Below are positions 37,496 to 48,888 of a stretch of DNA of 64,000 nt, in pieces; position 1 is the stretch's first letter, and every line of letters starts with the position of its first letter. Origin of the DNA: Brevipalpus yothersi (taxonomy: Eukaryota > Arthropoda > Arachnida > Trombidiformes > Tenuipalpidae); the NCBI GenBank assembly GCA_003956705.1, contig QZCP01000457.1:62001-126000 (forward strand). The letters run 5' to 3'. The notes beneath the pieces are model-generated. The model was not told the DNA's origin. It ran no database searches and saw nothing but the letters and a program-made list of their open reading frames with translations. A program made the translations under genes and the position numbers.

Positions 37496-38112
37496 CTTGG
37501 ATGATTGATAAGGGAGAAGAACAAGAGAGATTCCACTGATATCTACCTGGATAAAAAAAAATAATCGAATGAAATAATCAGGGCAGGAGTAACAAATCAA
37601 ATTACCTGATAGATGAATAAATTTTATCACTTGCCACTTCTACCGGCACCTTGAATCGAGACCTTTCGTTGTTTACAAAACTTTGTCAACTTTATCATCT
37701 GAATTCATATAAATCAACGGACAATATATTGAACACAGATGGAACATTTAACGTGAAGAAAACTTAGGCATGCCACAGGTTTCATCCGCTAGAAACTCAT
37801 GATTGGAATCAGAATATATACACATCAGATGAAATTCATCTGATGAATCAGCACGGAAAAGCGGTTTTCATACTCAAGTGCATGAAGTGCAGTTCGTGAA
37901 AGTTTTTTTCAATTCAATTGCTTTTAGTGCTCTTAGTGGCGCATCTTTTGAAATACACGGGCGGAAGTTTCAGAAAACTATTTTCAAAATCGAAACTCAC
38001 AAGTTGGAGGAAATTTCATGCAAGATGGCTCGATTAAGTGGAAATTTCATGCTCTATAAACACATATTATCGATAAAAAATTTTGTACGTATTGATAATT
38101 ATGAGTCAGCTG
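37496..38112. other. Intergenic region between ferrochelatase and DNMT1
   Basis: Contains the ferrochelatase 5' leader (probable untranslated exon with donor near 37604) and the DNMT1 3' UTR. No other gene recognised. Confidence 0.45.
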
Positions 38113-41100
38113 CTACTCTTGATTTTGTGTCAAACTTTTCTTGATCTCCATTCCGATTGCTCTTGCTAGGACAGGAGGTACAGCGTTTCCGATCTGAAGA
38201 GAAAGAGAAGGAATCGCATGAATTTTAATTTTTCGAGTAAAATAGGTGACAAACCTGAGTCTCGATATCAATTAATGGACCCTCAAAAATGAATGAGTCT
38301 GGAAAACTTTGTGATCTTGCTCTCTCTCGAATTGATACAGTTCGATTCTCTGATGGATGAATCACACTTCCCTGCTTGCTGCTTGGAACAGTTTTGGTTA
38401 TCGTTGTGATGAACATTCCATGCCATTGGAGTCTGCCAAATAGACCAGACCAATTATAGTTACGATTAGCTGTGTGAACAAAGCCCCACGGAATGAGGGT
38501 ATTATCTTGTTTGGATTGTGTCTTGTTACAGTCTTTTGCTTTACCAGATGCACATCCACAGACACCACGAAAGGCACCAGTGCCAGATCGACCATGTTTC
38601 ACATCATCATACAAATATTTCAACTTTTCAACAACAGTTCCATCCGAAAGGGTTAATCGAACGTTTGGCAGATCTCTCCAATCGGCACCAGGTAAACAAG
38701 GAATTCGATCAATCCTTGCTTGAATCAATTCACTGATTGGACGACAAATCTGAAGTGAAACTTGTAGAACTTCGGCTACAGATTTTCGCATCATTTTTTG
38801 AAACTGAGTGATTGGAGAACTTTTGTAAAAAGAAATGAAGTCAATTCTATTGCCAACTGTTAACGGTAAATCACTGATAGCATCAGCAACTGTGAGAGCT
38901 CGAAATACTCCTCCTCGAGAATTAAATTGAGGTGAAAATCGTTTACCATCAATATTGATGTCCAGCTGACAGCATCGTTGAGAAAAAACATGGCTAGGTG
39001 AAGGTAAGGATGGTAAAATAGTATCAGAAGATGTTGCTATGATGAACATTCTTCGACGAGACTGAGGAACACCATATTGACCTGCCTGTAAAACACCAAA
39101 CTTCACTTGATAATTCATATTCAAAAGACATGAGATAGTAGCTTTCAGAATTTTTCCTCTTTCAAACTGAGCAAAATCGCGAACATTTTCGAAAACCACA
39201 ACTTTTGGTCGATAATAGTCAACAAAACTTAAAAATGTGATTACAAGTGAGTTTTTAAATGTTGAATAAGGTCTATCACTGAATCTGTTGAGAGAACTGA
39301 ATCCTTGACATGGTGGTCCACCGAGAATCATTTCGACATCTCCTTTTTTGGGTAACAATTGTCCATCTTTGGAAAATTTTTCACCATCGAGAATGCTTTT
39401 GAGCAGAATGTTACAGTCTTCATGATAAACAATAGCGTCTGGAAAATTTTTTCGAAAAGAATGAGCTGAACTTTTATCTTTCTCAACTGCCCAACGAGTC
39501 TGGGACACTCCACTTTGATCGAAACCTAGGCTAAGTCCACCACAGCCAGCAAATAAATCCATTGTTCTTAAAGGTGTAAAACTATTTCTATCATCCATAT
39601 CATGATAAGATGGACAGGACGACTGTGGAGATGAACATGGAACAATTGTTTGGGAAAATTTTTCGAATTTTGATGAACACAAGAATTTTCCTGGTTGAGG
39701 AATTTGTAATGGCGAATTCGCATCACAATATTCGACATCACATATATCAATGAGATCTTTAGTTCTGATGATTCTTATATCATCACTCAAAAACAGTTGA
39801 TCAACTGGATATTCGATGATACTGTTAAAATCTTGGAAAATGTTCTGTGGTCGAAAGTATAATTGAATTTCTATTTGAGCATCTTCACAACACTCATCGT
39901 TTGATTTAAAAATCTTCAAAATTCTGGCAACTACTGTAGGAAGAGGACAATCATCGAGTGATCCTTTTACATATTCTGAACTTTTGTTGTCAAATTTTGT
40001 CATCTTTCTGTACCGTTCTGGATACTCATCCTCATCATAGTCAACATCTGATGGTGCTTTGGATGAAACAATCTCGGTGATGAAATGATCGGGGACACTA
40101 ACTGAGTTCGAATCAATGAGACAATCTGAGCCGATTCGAAAAAATTTCTCACCTCTACTCAAAGAATGATAGTACTGATATTCATCGCTTTGACTATGCT
40201 CCTCATGAAGTTCGATTTGATTTTGTTTTCTTTCTATTTGATACTTGAAGCATCCAATACATTTTCCTAGACTGAGTTCCTTCTTGATTTCTGGTTCAAA
40301 ATTTTTGAATGATCCATCAACCTCAGAATAGATTGAATTGCATTTGAATGCTCCAGATTCCAAATCAGATTCATTCAGATTGATGATAACTTTTTCGAAA
40401 ATCTCCATCAAACTCACATCAGAACATTCTTTAAGAAGATAGCAAGTGTCTGGAATTCCCGCTTCTTCGAGAAAAGTGTCAGTAGAATGAATAAACCAAT
40501 TGAAATGGGCAAACTTTTGACCACTGGCATCATCAAAGAGCGAAATAATCCGTCCAATTTGACATTTCCTTTTACCATTCATCTTTTCCACTCTAACTAA
40601 TGCAAAATCACCAATTTTGAAGGCTTCCTTATCCAAACGAACTGCTTCATAATAAACTCTTCGAGAGAAGCTATCCTCATGCTTTGCATGTCCTATCCAA
40701 TTTGCTTTCCTAGATTTAAGATTTCTTCCCACTTCCTTGGATCTCATTAACTTCTTATTTTTCAGCTTATCAATAATTTCTTGATTTTCAGAACATTTTT
40801 GCACCATCACTTCATTGAACATTGTATCAAAAAAAGTGTACACAAGAGGAGTATGAGTTGTATACGAATCACTATTGCACACACGTCGTCGATCTCTTCG
40901 GCCGATGTGATCATCAATTTTTCTACGGATTTGATCTGATGGACGAGAGCTGTATCGACAAATCATCAGAGAATCAGAACTTTGAATATCTGAGTAATCA
41001 ACAAATTTATACTCACTTGATTCTCAGTTTCTTCAAGGAACAAAGTTGGATCACTTTTTGAAGGCAAGAACTTTCGAATATAAGCTGAGAACCTTCCTCG

Positions 41101-41759
41101 GCCGCTTCATCATAACTTTGAATTTGATCGAGCACAAATTGAATGCTGTAGAGAATCTCTTTTTCTTTGAAACTTCTGTCCCTACTCTGAATGTATTCCA
41201 TGAGTTCATGGGTAGAGGATTCTGGTTTCCTCTCCAGAAATTCGATAAAATACTTCGCGAGCATAGCTTTTCGTAGTGTTTGGCCGACAAATTCTTTGTA
41301 TGCCGGATGAGGTTTCAGTAGATTGTATTGACAATATGGTGATTCAACACCGATAACAACTTTTTCACCACAATCAAAGCCACTTATCCACCATTGAGCT
41401 ATTGGGCCGATATTTCGTGTCGGTATGTAGTCTTGACTTTCCTCATCAACATCATAAATTGCTTTCACTTTTCCAACCAGATAAACTTTTTTCCCGCTCT
41501 CAATCAGACCAGATTCAAGGGAAACTAAATGATGAGCTGAATCATGAAGAAAGTAGTCAGCGATGTTGAGAAATATATCAGCATCATCTCCATTAGCAAA
41601 TAGTTCACTAAATTTTTCATTAAAAAGTGTTTGAGATTCATCCATGATTGTGTTCTCTGCACCAATCCAGTCACTGAAAGATATCGACTTCACTTCACTC
41701 ATCGAAACACCGCAATCATCACATAGATTGTCGCTTGATTTAAATTTCTTGGAAGCCAT
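38113..41759 (-). CDS. DNMT1: DNA (cytosine-5) methyltransferase 1, CXXC-less
   Basis: Maintenance CpG methyltransferase acting at replication forks. Three exons: 41017-41759, 38255-40949 and 38113-38193, in phase, 1172 residues (human 1616). Order of domains: zinc-ligand pair CDDC at residues 13-16 and RFTS domain to about 240 (LESGLIESGKKVYLVG, NIGPIAQWWISGFDCGEK), linker with LVYTFFDTMF, BAH1 from about 345, BAH2 from about 510, catalytic domain from about 710. Methyltransferase motifs are all present: DLFAGCGGLSLGF (I), GGPPCQGFS with the catalytic Cys near 795 (IV), VFENVRDF (VI), GQYGVPQSRRRMFIIA (VIII), RERARSQSFPDSF (IX), GNAVPP (X). The CXXC zinc finger that normally sits between RFTS and BAH1 is absent, as is the long N-terminal PCNA/DMAP1-binding region, unless an upstream exon exists. 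Confidence 0.94.
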
Positions 41760-42632
41760 CTCTTGAAACTGACACTCCTAAACAGTTTAAGAATAGCACA
41801 AAATAGTCGAAATCAAGGCGATTGAAGAAAGATTTGCTATCATCTCGAAGGCAAAAGGTCTACAAAAGTTGACCAAAACTTGTGAACTCTTCTAAACCAA
41901 AGTTGAATGGACTTGATAAATAAACCGACAGAGGCTCTGGTTGAGCTCGAAGGCCGGTTGAAGGCCTAGAATATGATCTCTATGGAAAATGCTCAGCATT
42001 GTGACCTCAATTCTACTGACTTCAGGACGGATTCTAATCGGTTAGAGGTCAGCTCTGGGAATTTCTGTTCATGTTGGTCGGACGCTAGAAGGATGCAGAA
42101 CGCATGAAATAAAACGATGATGCAATAACACTGTATTCAGGTATATACGTAATTTATCTCTTATTCTCGCATTTCAAGACAAGTATCATGAAATTAAAAT
42201 TCATTAAATTCATTTGAATGGCTCAGATCATCCAATAATTGCCTGAAGTAATCAGGTGATCGAAGAAAGACGATGACTTCCTGCCCAAGTTAGGAAATGC
42301 TATACTTTTTCCAAGTGAAATTTTTTCTGGAGTTATAACCATTTTGAGAAAAGTTCAGTGAATGTCTGACTCAAATTTCCATAGAAATCAACATCAGATA
42401 TTTAAGAAAGATCCTCACTATGCGTGAGCCATTGAACTTTTTCTTGAATCATCAGAAACAATATCATCAAGAACATTTTGAGTGTTTTGTGGTTGTCAGA
42501 AAAATTCACGCCTCAGTTCAAGAAGAAATGAGATATTCTACACTTTGTTTTAGAGAATATAAATATGATTTCAGAATGCAATCTATTGGTTTTCCAAGAA
42601 TTTTTTATTCTAATCATACATTTTTCCCTTCC
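41760..42632. other. Intergenic region between DNMT1 and IMPA
   Basis: No gene recognised. DNMT1 promoter side plus the short 3' UTR of the phosphatase gene, whose AATAAA (minus strand) lies at 42603-42608. Confidence 0.45.
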
Positions 42633-43505
42633 TCAATCATAATTGAGCTTCCGATGTTTCACCATGTTTGCTGACAGTTCGTGGGCCAATTTTTCACTGC
42701 TTGCACCCAACATTCTTTGAGCCATCAAATTAAAATCACCTCCAGCTGTATCTATTACCACACCGCCAGCTTCACGAATGATCAATGTTCCAGCAGCCAT
42801 GTCCCAACAATGTATACCAGTTTCGAAAAAGCAATCAAGTTGTCCAGAGGCGATCATACCACAACTCAGAGCTGCTGATCCATTGGCTCTTATACCATGA
42901 GCTTTTCCGAGAAGATTGAATATATTGGCTTCAATAATTTCCCTAGATTCTTGATCACGATCACCGCCCAATTCAGTGCCCACCAATGCTTCAGATAATT
43001 TTTCACATTTACTGACATGAATAGGCACACCATTACAGTAGGCACCATTACTTTTTCGAGCTGTATACAGTTTGTCCAAGAATGGTGAATATACAAGTCC
43101 CAGAACAATGTCCTTGTCCACTGTGAGTCCAATGCTTATACATGCGTCAGGAAATGTATGAATAAAATTCATTGTGCCATCAATTGGATCGATCATCCAT
43201 GTTGGCTCTGATGTCCATGAAACTTTACCGGTAAACGATTCTTCACCGATGAATTTATGATTTGGATATCGTTTGCGTAGTTCATCGAATACATATTTTT
43301 CAATTGCTTTATCAGTTTCGGTTACCAAATCAGTTGAACTTGTTTTCGTCACAATATTTTTACATTGCACACTTGCTTTCATCATCATAGCCCCAGCTTG
43401 TCTGGCCAATTCAATTGCTACCCCTTCATACTCTTTCAGAGTTTGTGGCTCGATGATGCAGTTGAGATGGTCAAATAACTGACTCATATGGGAAGCAAAA
43501 TTCAT
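42633..43505 (-). CDS. IMPA1: Inositol monophosphatase
   Basis: Hydrolyses inositol monophosphates to free inositol in the phosphoinositide cycle; Mg-dependent and cytosolic. A single uninterrupted exon encodes 290 residues (human IMPA1 277). Metal and catalytic motifs are KFIGEESF (Glu70 equivalent), WMIDPIDGTMNFIH (Asp90, Asp93 and Thr95 equivalents; the following Thr is Met here) and GIHCWDMAAG. VTKTSSTDLVTETDKAIEK is the conserved lithium-sensitive family segment. An AATAAA about 25 bases past the stop gives a very short 3' UTR. Met1 or Met7 could be the start. It lacks introns, whereas most neighbours have several. Confidence 0.94.
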   Translation of the reverse strand: MNFASHMSQLFDHLNCIIEPQTLKEYEGVAIELARQAGAMMMKASVQCKNIVTKTSSTDLVTETDKAIEKYVFDELRKRYPNHKFIGEESFTGKVSWTSEPTWMIDPIDGTMNFIHTFPDACISIGLTVDKDIVLGLVYSPFLDKLYTARKSNGAYCNGVPIHVSKCEKLSEALVGTELGGDRDQESREIIEANIFNLLGKAHGIRANGSAALSCGMIASGQLDCFFETGIHCWDMAAGTLIIREAGGVVIDTAGGDFNLMAQRMLGASSEKLAHELSANMVKHRKLNYD

Positions 43506-44517
43506 TGTCTGAAGAAAATCTCAGCTTATCACTTTTATAACGGTGAGAAGAGAGTATCACTAAGTAAATATTCCCCAAAATGTATGAAGTGATCAGAAGC
43601 ACTTTTCCAATGAATCTGATTAGATAATTTCTATGTGAGCGAAAAGCTTGAGGAATTGAAAATCTTTCGAAAAGGGGATGTGAATCGAGGAACAATGGTT
43701 CAATTGATTAGAGTCTGCTCATGTTTACGATTATCATCGAGACATATAAAGCTTTCAAGGCCTTGCTTTGAACTTGATATTGGAGAAAAAATTCCGTCAT
43801 CTCTGTCTATCTCTTTCTCTTTCTCTGGTTTCATAAGAATAGGTAAAGAATAATTGTGTTGAATTTCGACTTATTCAATTTATTGTCTCATATCAATAGT
43901 GGCTCGAAATGCTTGTATAATCAAAGAAAAAAGCTCACTTTTTATAAAAGTTACAAAATCAATCGTCAATTGATTGATTATTTGAATGATTTTTTTCTGA
44001 AAACTCAGCTAATTCGAGAAAAAATTGCAAATTCAATGAATATCGACCAAAAAGTTCTAAGTCAGAACTTATGACTCAGAACGATTGAGCATATCAAATA
44101 AGATCAGATATTATTCATGGTATCCCATACATACATGTATGTGCATTGGAATGTCATTTTAAATGTGGAAACCTTACATAAACAACAGATGTTTAACACA
44201 GATTCGTCTCTCTGTGTGAGTCATTGAACTTTATGTTAAATTGTTGGCATTTGGAAAATTGTCAAAAGTGATGAAATTTATGTAAGTGATTCTCAACATG
44301 AGAAAATGGTAAGTACTTGGTGCTTAATGTTTTGAAACCGAACACTAATCCTACAGCTTTCAAGTGTATGTGTATGTAAAGAGCATGAGTTATGTTGCCT
44401 GCTTGCCCTTGTGTAATGTTTTGATCGTGATGATCTGATTTTGTAATTCAGTTTATTTGCTAGCTCATTTGTTTAATTTATTTACCAGATATCTGGAAAT
44501 TGTGTTAAGACTGAGGA
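43506..44517. other. Divergent intergenic region, IMPA and NDUFAF8
   Basis: About 1 kb between divergent genes and probably holds both promoters. No coding signal recognised. An open frame at 43856-44074 has no family features. Confidence 0.4.
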
Positions 44518-44859
44518 ATGTCTGGAAATCTTCACAAATCGATCGAAGAAGCAAGACGATTGCTGAGACAAGGATATCCTACATGCTTTCTCAATTGTTT
44601 GCCTCAGGTATTTTAAATCTGTCTAGATTATGAACATAACTAATCTTTGCTGTTCTTATCGATGTAATTTTTTTATCCTATTTCTCATGTTTATAATCGG
44701 AATGGTTAATCTTGACTCTGTTCACAGGCTGCTGCATATGGTCAATGTGTATCTGTTCGAGAACTCAAGTCATTGAACAAAGGGGATTGTGCAAGTGAAT
44801 TCGAGAAATTGAAAGAGTGCTTCAATGTACAGATGAAAAATTTCAAAAAGAATAAGTGA
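44518..44859 (+). CDS. NDUFAF8: NDUFAF8-like twin CX9C complex I assembly factor
   Basis: Small mitochondrial intermembrane/matrix protein that in humans stabilises NDUFAF5 during complex I assembly. Two exons, 44518-44607 and 44728-44859, joined in phase 0, give 73 residues, close to human NDUFAF8 (74). It has a twin CX9C fold: C-LPQAAAYGQ-C and C-ASEFEKLKE-C. The AAAYGQCV and FCxxEFExLxxCF-type spacing match the human protein by recall. It lies only 60 bases upstream of the Fe65 start on the same strand with no AATAAA between, so the two may share a transcript. COA5/PET191 and other CX9C proteins were considered but fit less well. Confidence 0.83.
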
Positions 44860-44919
44860 AATATTGGTATTGCTAGGTACAAGTAGTGTCTATTTGAATC
44901 AACAAATTGTTTCCAAAAA

Positions 44920-46601
44920 ATGGAAAAGTCTAAGTCTAAGTCCAAGAGATCAAAAGAGAAGAAGGAGGAAGAGGTGGAATCCTTTAAAGATTATGAAAAT
45001 CCAAACTATCGAAAGCTATACTCAACCCTCTCTGTCACAGCCATGATTGGATCTAATACCGATGAAGATAGTAATGATAGTAATGATGTGGGAGATTCAA
45101 GTGGAAATGGTCTTCCATCAGGATGGGAAGAGCACGAGGATGATAATGGGCCATACTACTGGCATGTACCAAGGTTCGTTTCTGATGGTTTCGAAATCTA
45201 TTCCGAGTAATCACATGATCAATGATGTCCAGTCAAAATTCATTTCAAAATTGAACAAGCGATTTGATTTGAGAGAATTTCTTTTCCTCCACTTCAATTC
45301 ATGTTTAATTGAATTTTATCTCATTTACTTGCAGTGGCACCATTCAGAGACACTTACCGACGGAAAATTTATCCAAGAGAGACTCTATCTATTACTACGA
45401 AGAAGATGGGCTGGAAAAATTACGAGAGCAAATTAGCAAAGATATGTCTTTAAGCGAAGATTTCTCTGTTGAAGAAAGAGTATTCAGTGTTCATTCCATG
45501 GGATGGATGGAGTTTGATGAATCACAATTGACTCCTGAACTCAGTTCCAAGGCAATCAAACAATGTATTTTAGAACTGACCACACAAAGTGAACATGCAG
45601 TTCGAGTTTGGGGTAAACAGGAAACGAAACGTCTCACTCTGCGTATTGAAGATCGATGTCTAAAGCTTCTCGACCCCTTGAGTGGAACTATTTTGACAAC
45701 TCAGCCGATAGCCACAATTAGGGTTTGGGGAGTGAATGATAGTGATGATTTCGCTTATGTCGCTCGAGATCAAAATTTCAATGATGATGAGAGTACCGAA
45801 AGAGATGCTCTCCTCGAGTCTGATGCCAAAGCACCTGTTCTCAAGTGTCATGTTTTTCATTGTGACAATGATAGTGGTTCTGAAAATTCCGCTCAGAAAA
45901 TAGCCAATCTTTTGAAAGAAGGAATGATAAAGATCAAATCAATGCAACAACAAAACACTGGCACCAATCGTCCACAAGATCTCGTCATTGATGAATTCAC
46001 CTCAACTCCTATTGGTTCACCGACAGTTGAATTTCCAACACCAATCGAAGAACCCAGAAAAACTATCGTCGCCAGATATTTAGGCAAAATTTCCGTACCC
46101 AAGCCTACCGGTGTGGAAACACTCAATGAGGCTATCAGTAAAATATGTTTCGACATTGATTCTAACAAAAGTGCCTCCTTCATGGATAGTGGAATAGATT
46201 CTGGGCGAGGAGAAGTTGTGCTTGTCCATATATCTCCATCAAAAGTATCGGTAGAATCATCTATTAATGGTGAAATATTCGTTGACTGTCGTGTGAGATA
46301 TTTATCATTTCTAGGCATCAGTCGAAATGATGTTAGATGTTGTGGTTTCATTTTGCAAGTTGATGAGAAAACTTATGAGGCTCACTGTTTTCAATGTGAT
46401 CCAAGCGCTGGAGCTTTATGTAAAACAATTGAAGCCGCATGCAAGCTGCGATTCCAAAAATGTCTAGATGCCCATAAACAGCGGTGTGGTCAGCAACTGG
46501 AAGCGAAGAAAGCTCAATCTTCTCAACCATCCAGATCTGCCTCGATCAGTGCCATAAAATCATCAGTAGTGAATGCTTTTTCTAAATTTCTCAAAAAATA
46601 A
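44920..46601 (+). CDS. APBB1: Fe65-family adaptor (amyloid precursor protein-binding, APBB)
   Basis: Adaptor linking APP-family cytoplasmic tails to nuclear and cytoskeletal partners. Two exons, 44920-45173 and 45335-46601, in phase, give 506 residues. A Lys/Glu-rich N-terminus is followed by a WW domain at about 65-98 (LPSGWEEHEDDNGPYYWHV, split by the intron). PTB1 is at about 130-290 (SVHSMGWMEF, QPIATIRVWGV, DFAYVARD, VLKCHVFHCD) and PTB2 at about 330-480 (ARYLGKISVPKPTGVETLN, CRVRYLSFLGI, AHCFQCDPSAG, RFQKCLDAH). The domain order WW-PTB-PTB is diagnostic. It is shorter than vertebrate APBB1 because the acidic N-terminus is reduced. Which vertebrate paralogue it matches best is undefined, as invertebrates usually have one. 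Confidence 0.93.
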
Positions 46602-47553
46602 GTTGAACCGATTAAAGGGTTTCTCCTCTCTCCTCTTGAACTGATTTGATCAGTGATCGTTAGCTTTGTGCTCCGGATGTAATGTTTTAAACTTTTCCTG
46701 TCTATTTTGAATCATATCACTGTCATTTGAGAATCATATTTATTTATTCACTGGCTGATTAAAGCATTTTAACAGGTTAACCTGAGTTGGCATTCAAAAA
46801 ATATCAAATTTTTTCTCTCTCATAACATACCTCCTATCAAAAGTGAGTTAAACTATGAAGCTCATTGATGAAAATTCATCATCTGTAAGCTTCTCATCCT
46901 TCGTAGCTTCTTATCCTACAGTTCTCATCAGCCATCAAATATTATCACAGGAAATGGAAGCAAACGGAAAATTACATCACTCATAGCCGAAAACTCAAAA
47001 TCAGTTTCCCTAATAAAAGTAACAAGACTCCATATAAACTTCATTTTACACAACTTGAAAGTTCTCTGATCACTTGCATTTTGAAACACTATTAACACGA
47101 TCAAGTTAATTGAATCAACCTGTATCTTGGATTAATTTATTGAACGATCTGATTGATCTCTAACGATTTCAAGCTGTTTTCTTTTATATTATCGAAACCA
47201 TTCCTATTCATGTAAGGCGCCACAAGTGATATACATCGCAAAAAACTGCTCTCTTTTACAGTACACGAATCAACATCAGTTTGGTAACCTATGAGTTTGA
47301 TTTGTTTTGATTTTGAATGTAATATTTTGATCGTTCACTTTCGTTTGGATTGTGTAATTTTATAATCATTATTACTAGTTGATTACTATTATTTGTAAGT
47401 AGATGTTTAGTGTCTGAATGCTTTCGGGGATCTCTGATTGTGAGAGCGTTTGATGAGATGATAAATTTTCTCTTCCTTCTCATGATTTAGATATATATTT
47501 CTGAAGGATAACCGGTGGTCCAGCTTTTTGAGCTGTAGTTGATTACATCAATA
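46602..47553. other. Intergenic region between Fe65 and derlin
   Basis: No gene recognised. Fe65 3' UTR (an ATTAAA-type signal near 46758) and the derlin promoter, AT-rich. Confidence 0.4.
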
Positions 47554-48613
47554 ATGGCCGATATAATGGAATGGTATAATTCGATTCCTCTGTTCACCAG
47601 ACATTGGTTTGGGGCATCAGTTTTCTTTCCCATCGCTGCCAAGATAGGATTATTGAGTCCTATGAGTCTCATCATGACACCTCAATTCGCAAAAAACTTT
47701 CATGTGAGTGAAAAATTTGAATAGAAATTTAATTTAATTCTAACATCTGTATTTTGTATTCATTCCAGCTATGGAGACCCTTAACAGCAGTTTTCTACTA
47801 TCCAACTGGATTTCACTATTTAATGAACCTCTTTTTCCTCTACAACTATTCAATGAGACTTGAGACAGGCAAGTACAGTGTAGATGTACATCATCTTATG
47901 ATGAGTCATCATATGGTGAAAGTTATCCTAAGATGACGATGCTTAGTGTTCCACTTATCTAGTGGATGATTTTCAATCAAGATTGCATAAGAAACGGCTA
48001 AACTTGACCTTTCAACCGCATTTTTTTCTCAGGACCTGAATTTATGGGACGTCCTGGAGATTATTTCTTTCTTCTAATATTCTGTTGGGTTTCATCGGTT
48101 CTTATCGGCTATATATTCAATATCCACCTTCTTATGGATGCCATGGTTCTAAGTGTTCTCTATATATGGTGTCAGTTCAATAAGGATGTCATAGTTAACT
48201 TTTGGTTTGGCACAAAAATGAAGGCAATGTATTTACCATTCGTTCTGCTAGGCTTCAATATGCTCATGGGTGGAGGGTAAGTGTTAATTTGTGATCTTTC
48301 TTATCCATAAGGTCGAGATTAGCCTTCGAACTGCTCTAAATTCAACTACGTTCTTCTCTTATCTCACAGAGGTCTATACGAAATCATCGGAATCCTTGTA
48401 GGCCATTTGTACTATTTTGTCATGGTCAAGTATCCTGCTGATACTGGCTACCGTATGATTGAAACACCTGAAATTTTCCATCAATGGTTTCCACCCACAG
48501 TCACACGAAGTGGAGCCGCTTTCTTCATTCCACCTCGAACAGGTCAATCTACGGGCCCAAGAAATGATAGATGGGGTCATAATTGGGGCCCCGGTCGGAC
48601 ACTCAATGATTAA
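47554..48613 (+). CDS. DERL1: Derlin-1, ER-associated degradation channel component
   Basis: Rhomboid-like pseudoprotease of the ER membrane that helps extract misfolded proteins with p97. Four exons, 47554-47703, 47769-47868, 48033-48276 and 48370-48613, give 245 residues (human 251). MADIMEWYNSIPLFTRHWF matches the conserved start, so the upstream in-frame ATG at 47539 was not used. Landmarks are LWRPLTAVFYYPTG, LFFLYNYSMRLETG, EFMGRPGDYFFLL, FWFGTKMKAMYLP and a C-terminal SHP box GHNWGPGRTL that binds p97. Intron 2 begins with GC (47869-48032; G|GCAAGT), because this alone keeps ETG-PEFMGRPGDYF in frame. About six membrane helices. Confidence 0.94.
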
Positions 48614-48888
48614 TCAATTTTCAAATTGTTTTCCTTACTAATTTGATTGTAATCACTTGAGCGTATCTATTTTATATGATTGGACGTCAGTTTCAAGTTG
48701 ACTACTGATCTTCAAGATACTCAGGATGAATATCCGAGTTTAATAATAATTAACATTCATCCAACCAATGATTCGGAGTCCATTTATTTGGGATTTATAA
48801 ATGAGTATAATTGATCAGATTTAAGTATTTAAAATCAAGCGAATATGAAGTATTTCGTAAGAGTATAAAAGACTGGGAAATGAATTTT
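48614..48888. other. Convergent 3' ends of derlin and cyclin A
   Basis: About 275 bases between the derlin stop and the cyclin A stop on the opposite strand; both 3' UTRs must lie here or overlap. Confidence 0.5.

Noticed and set aside
37878..38144. 88-codon plus-strand frame overlapping the DNMT1 3' end
   Set aside because: No family features and overlaps the confirmed DNMT1 last exon on the other strand.
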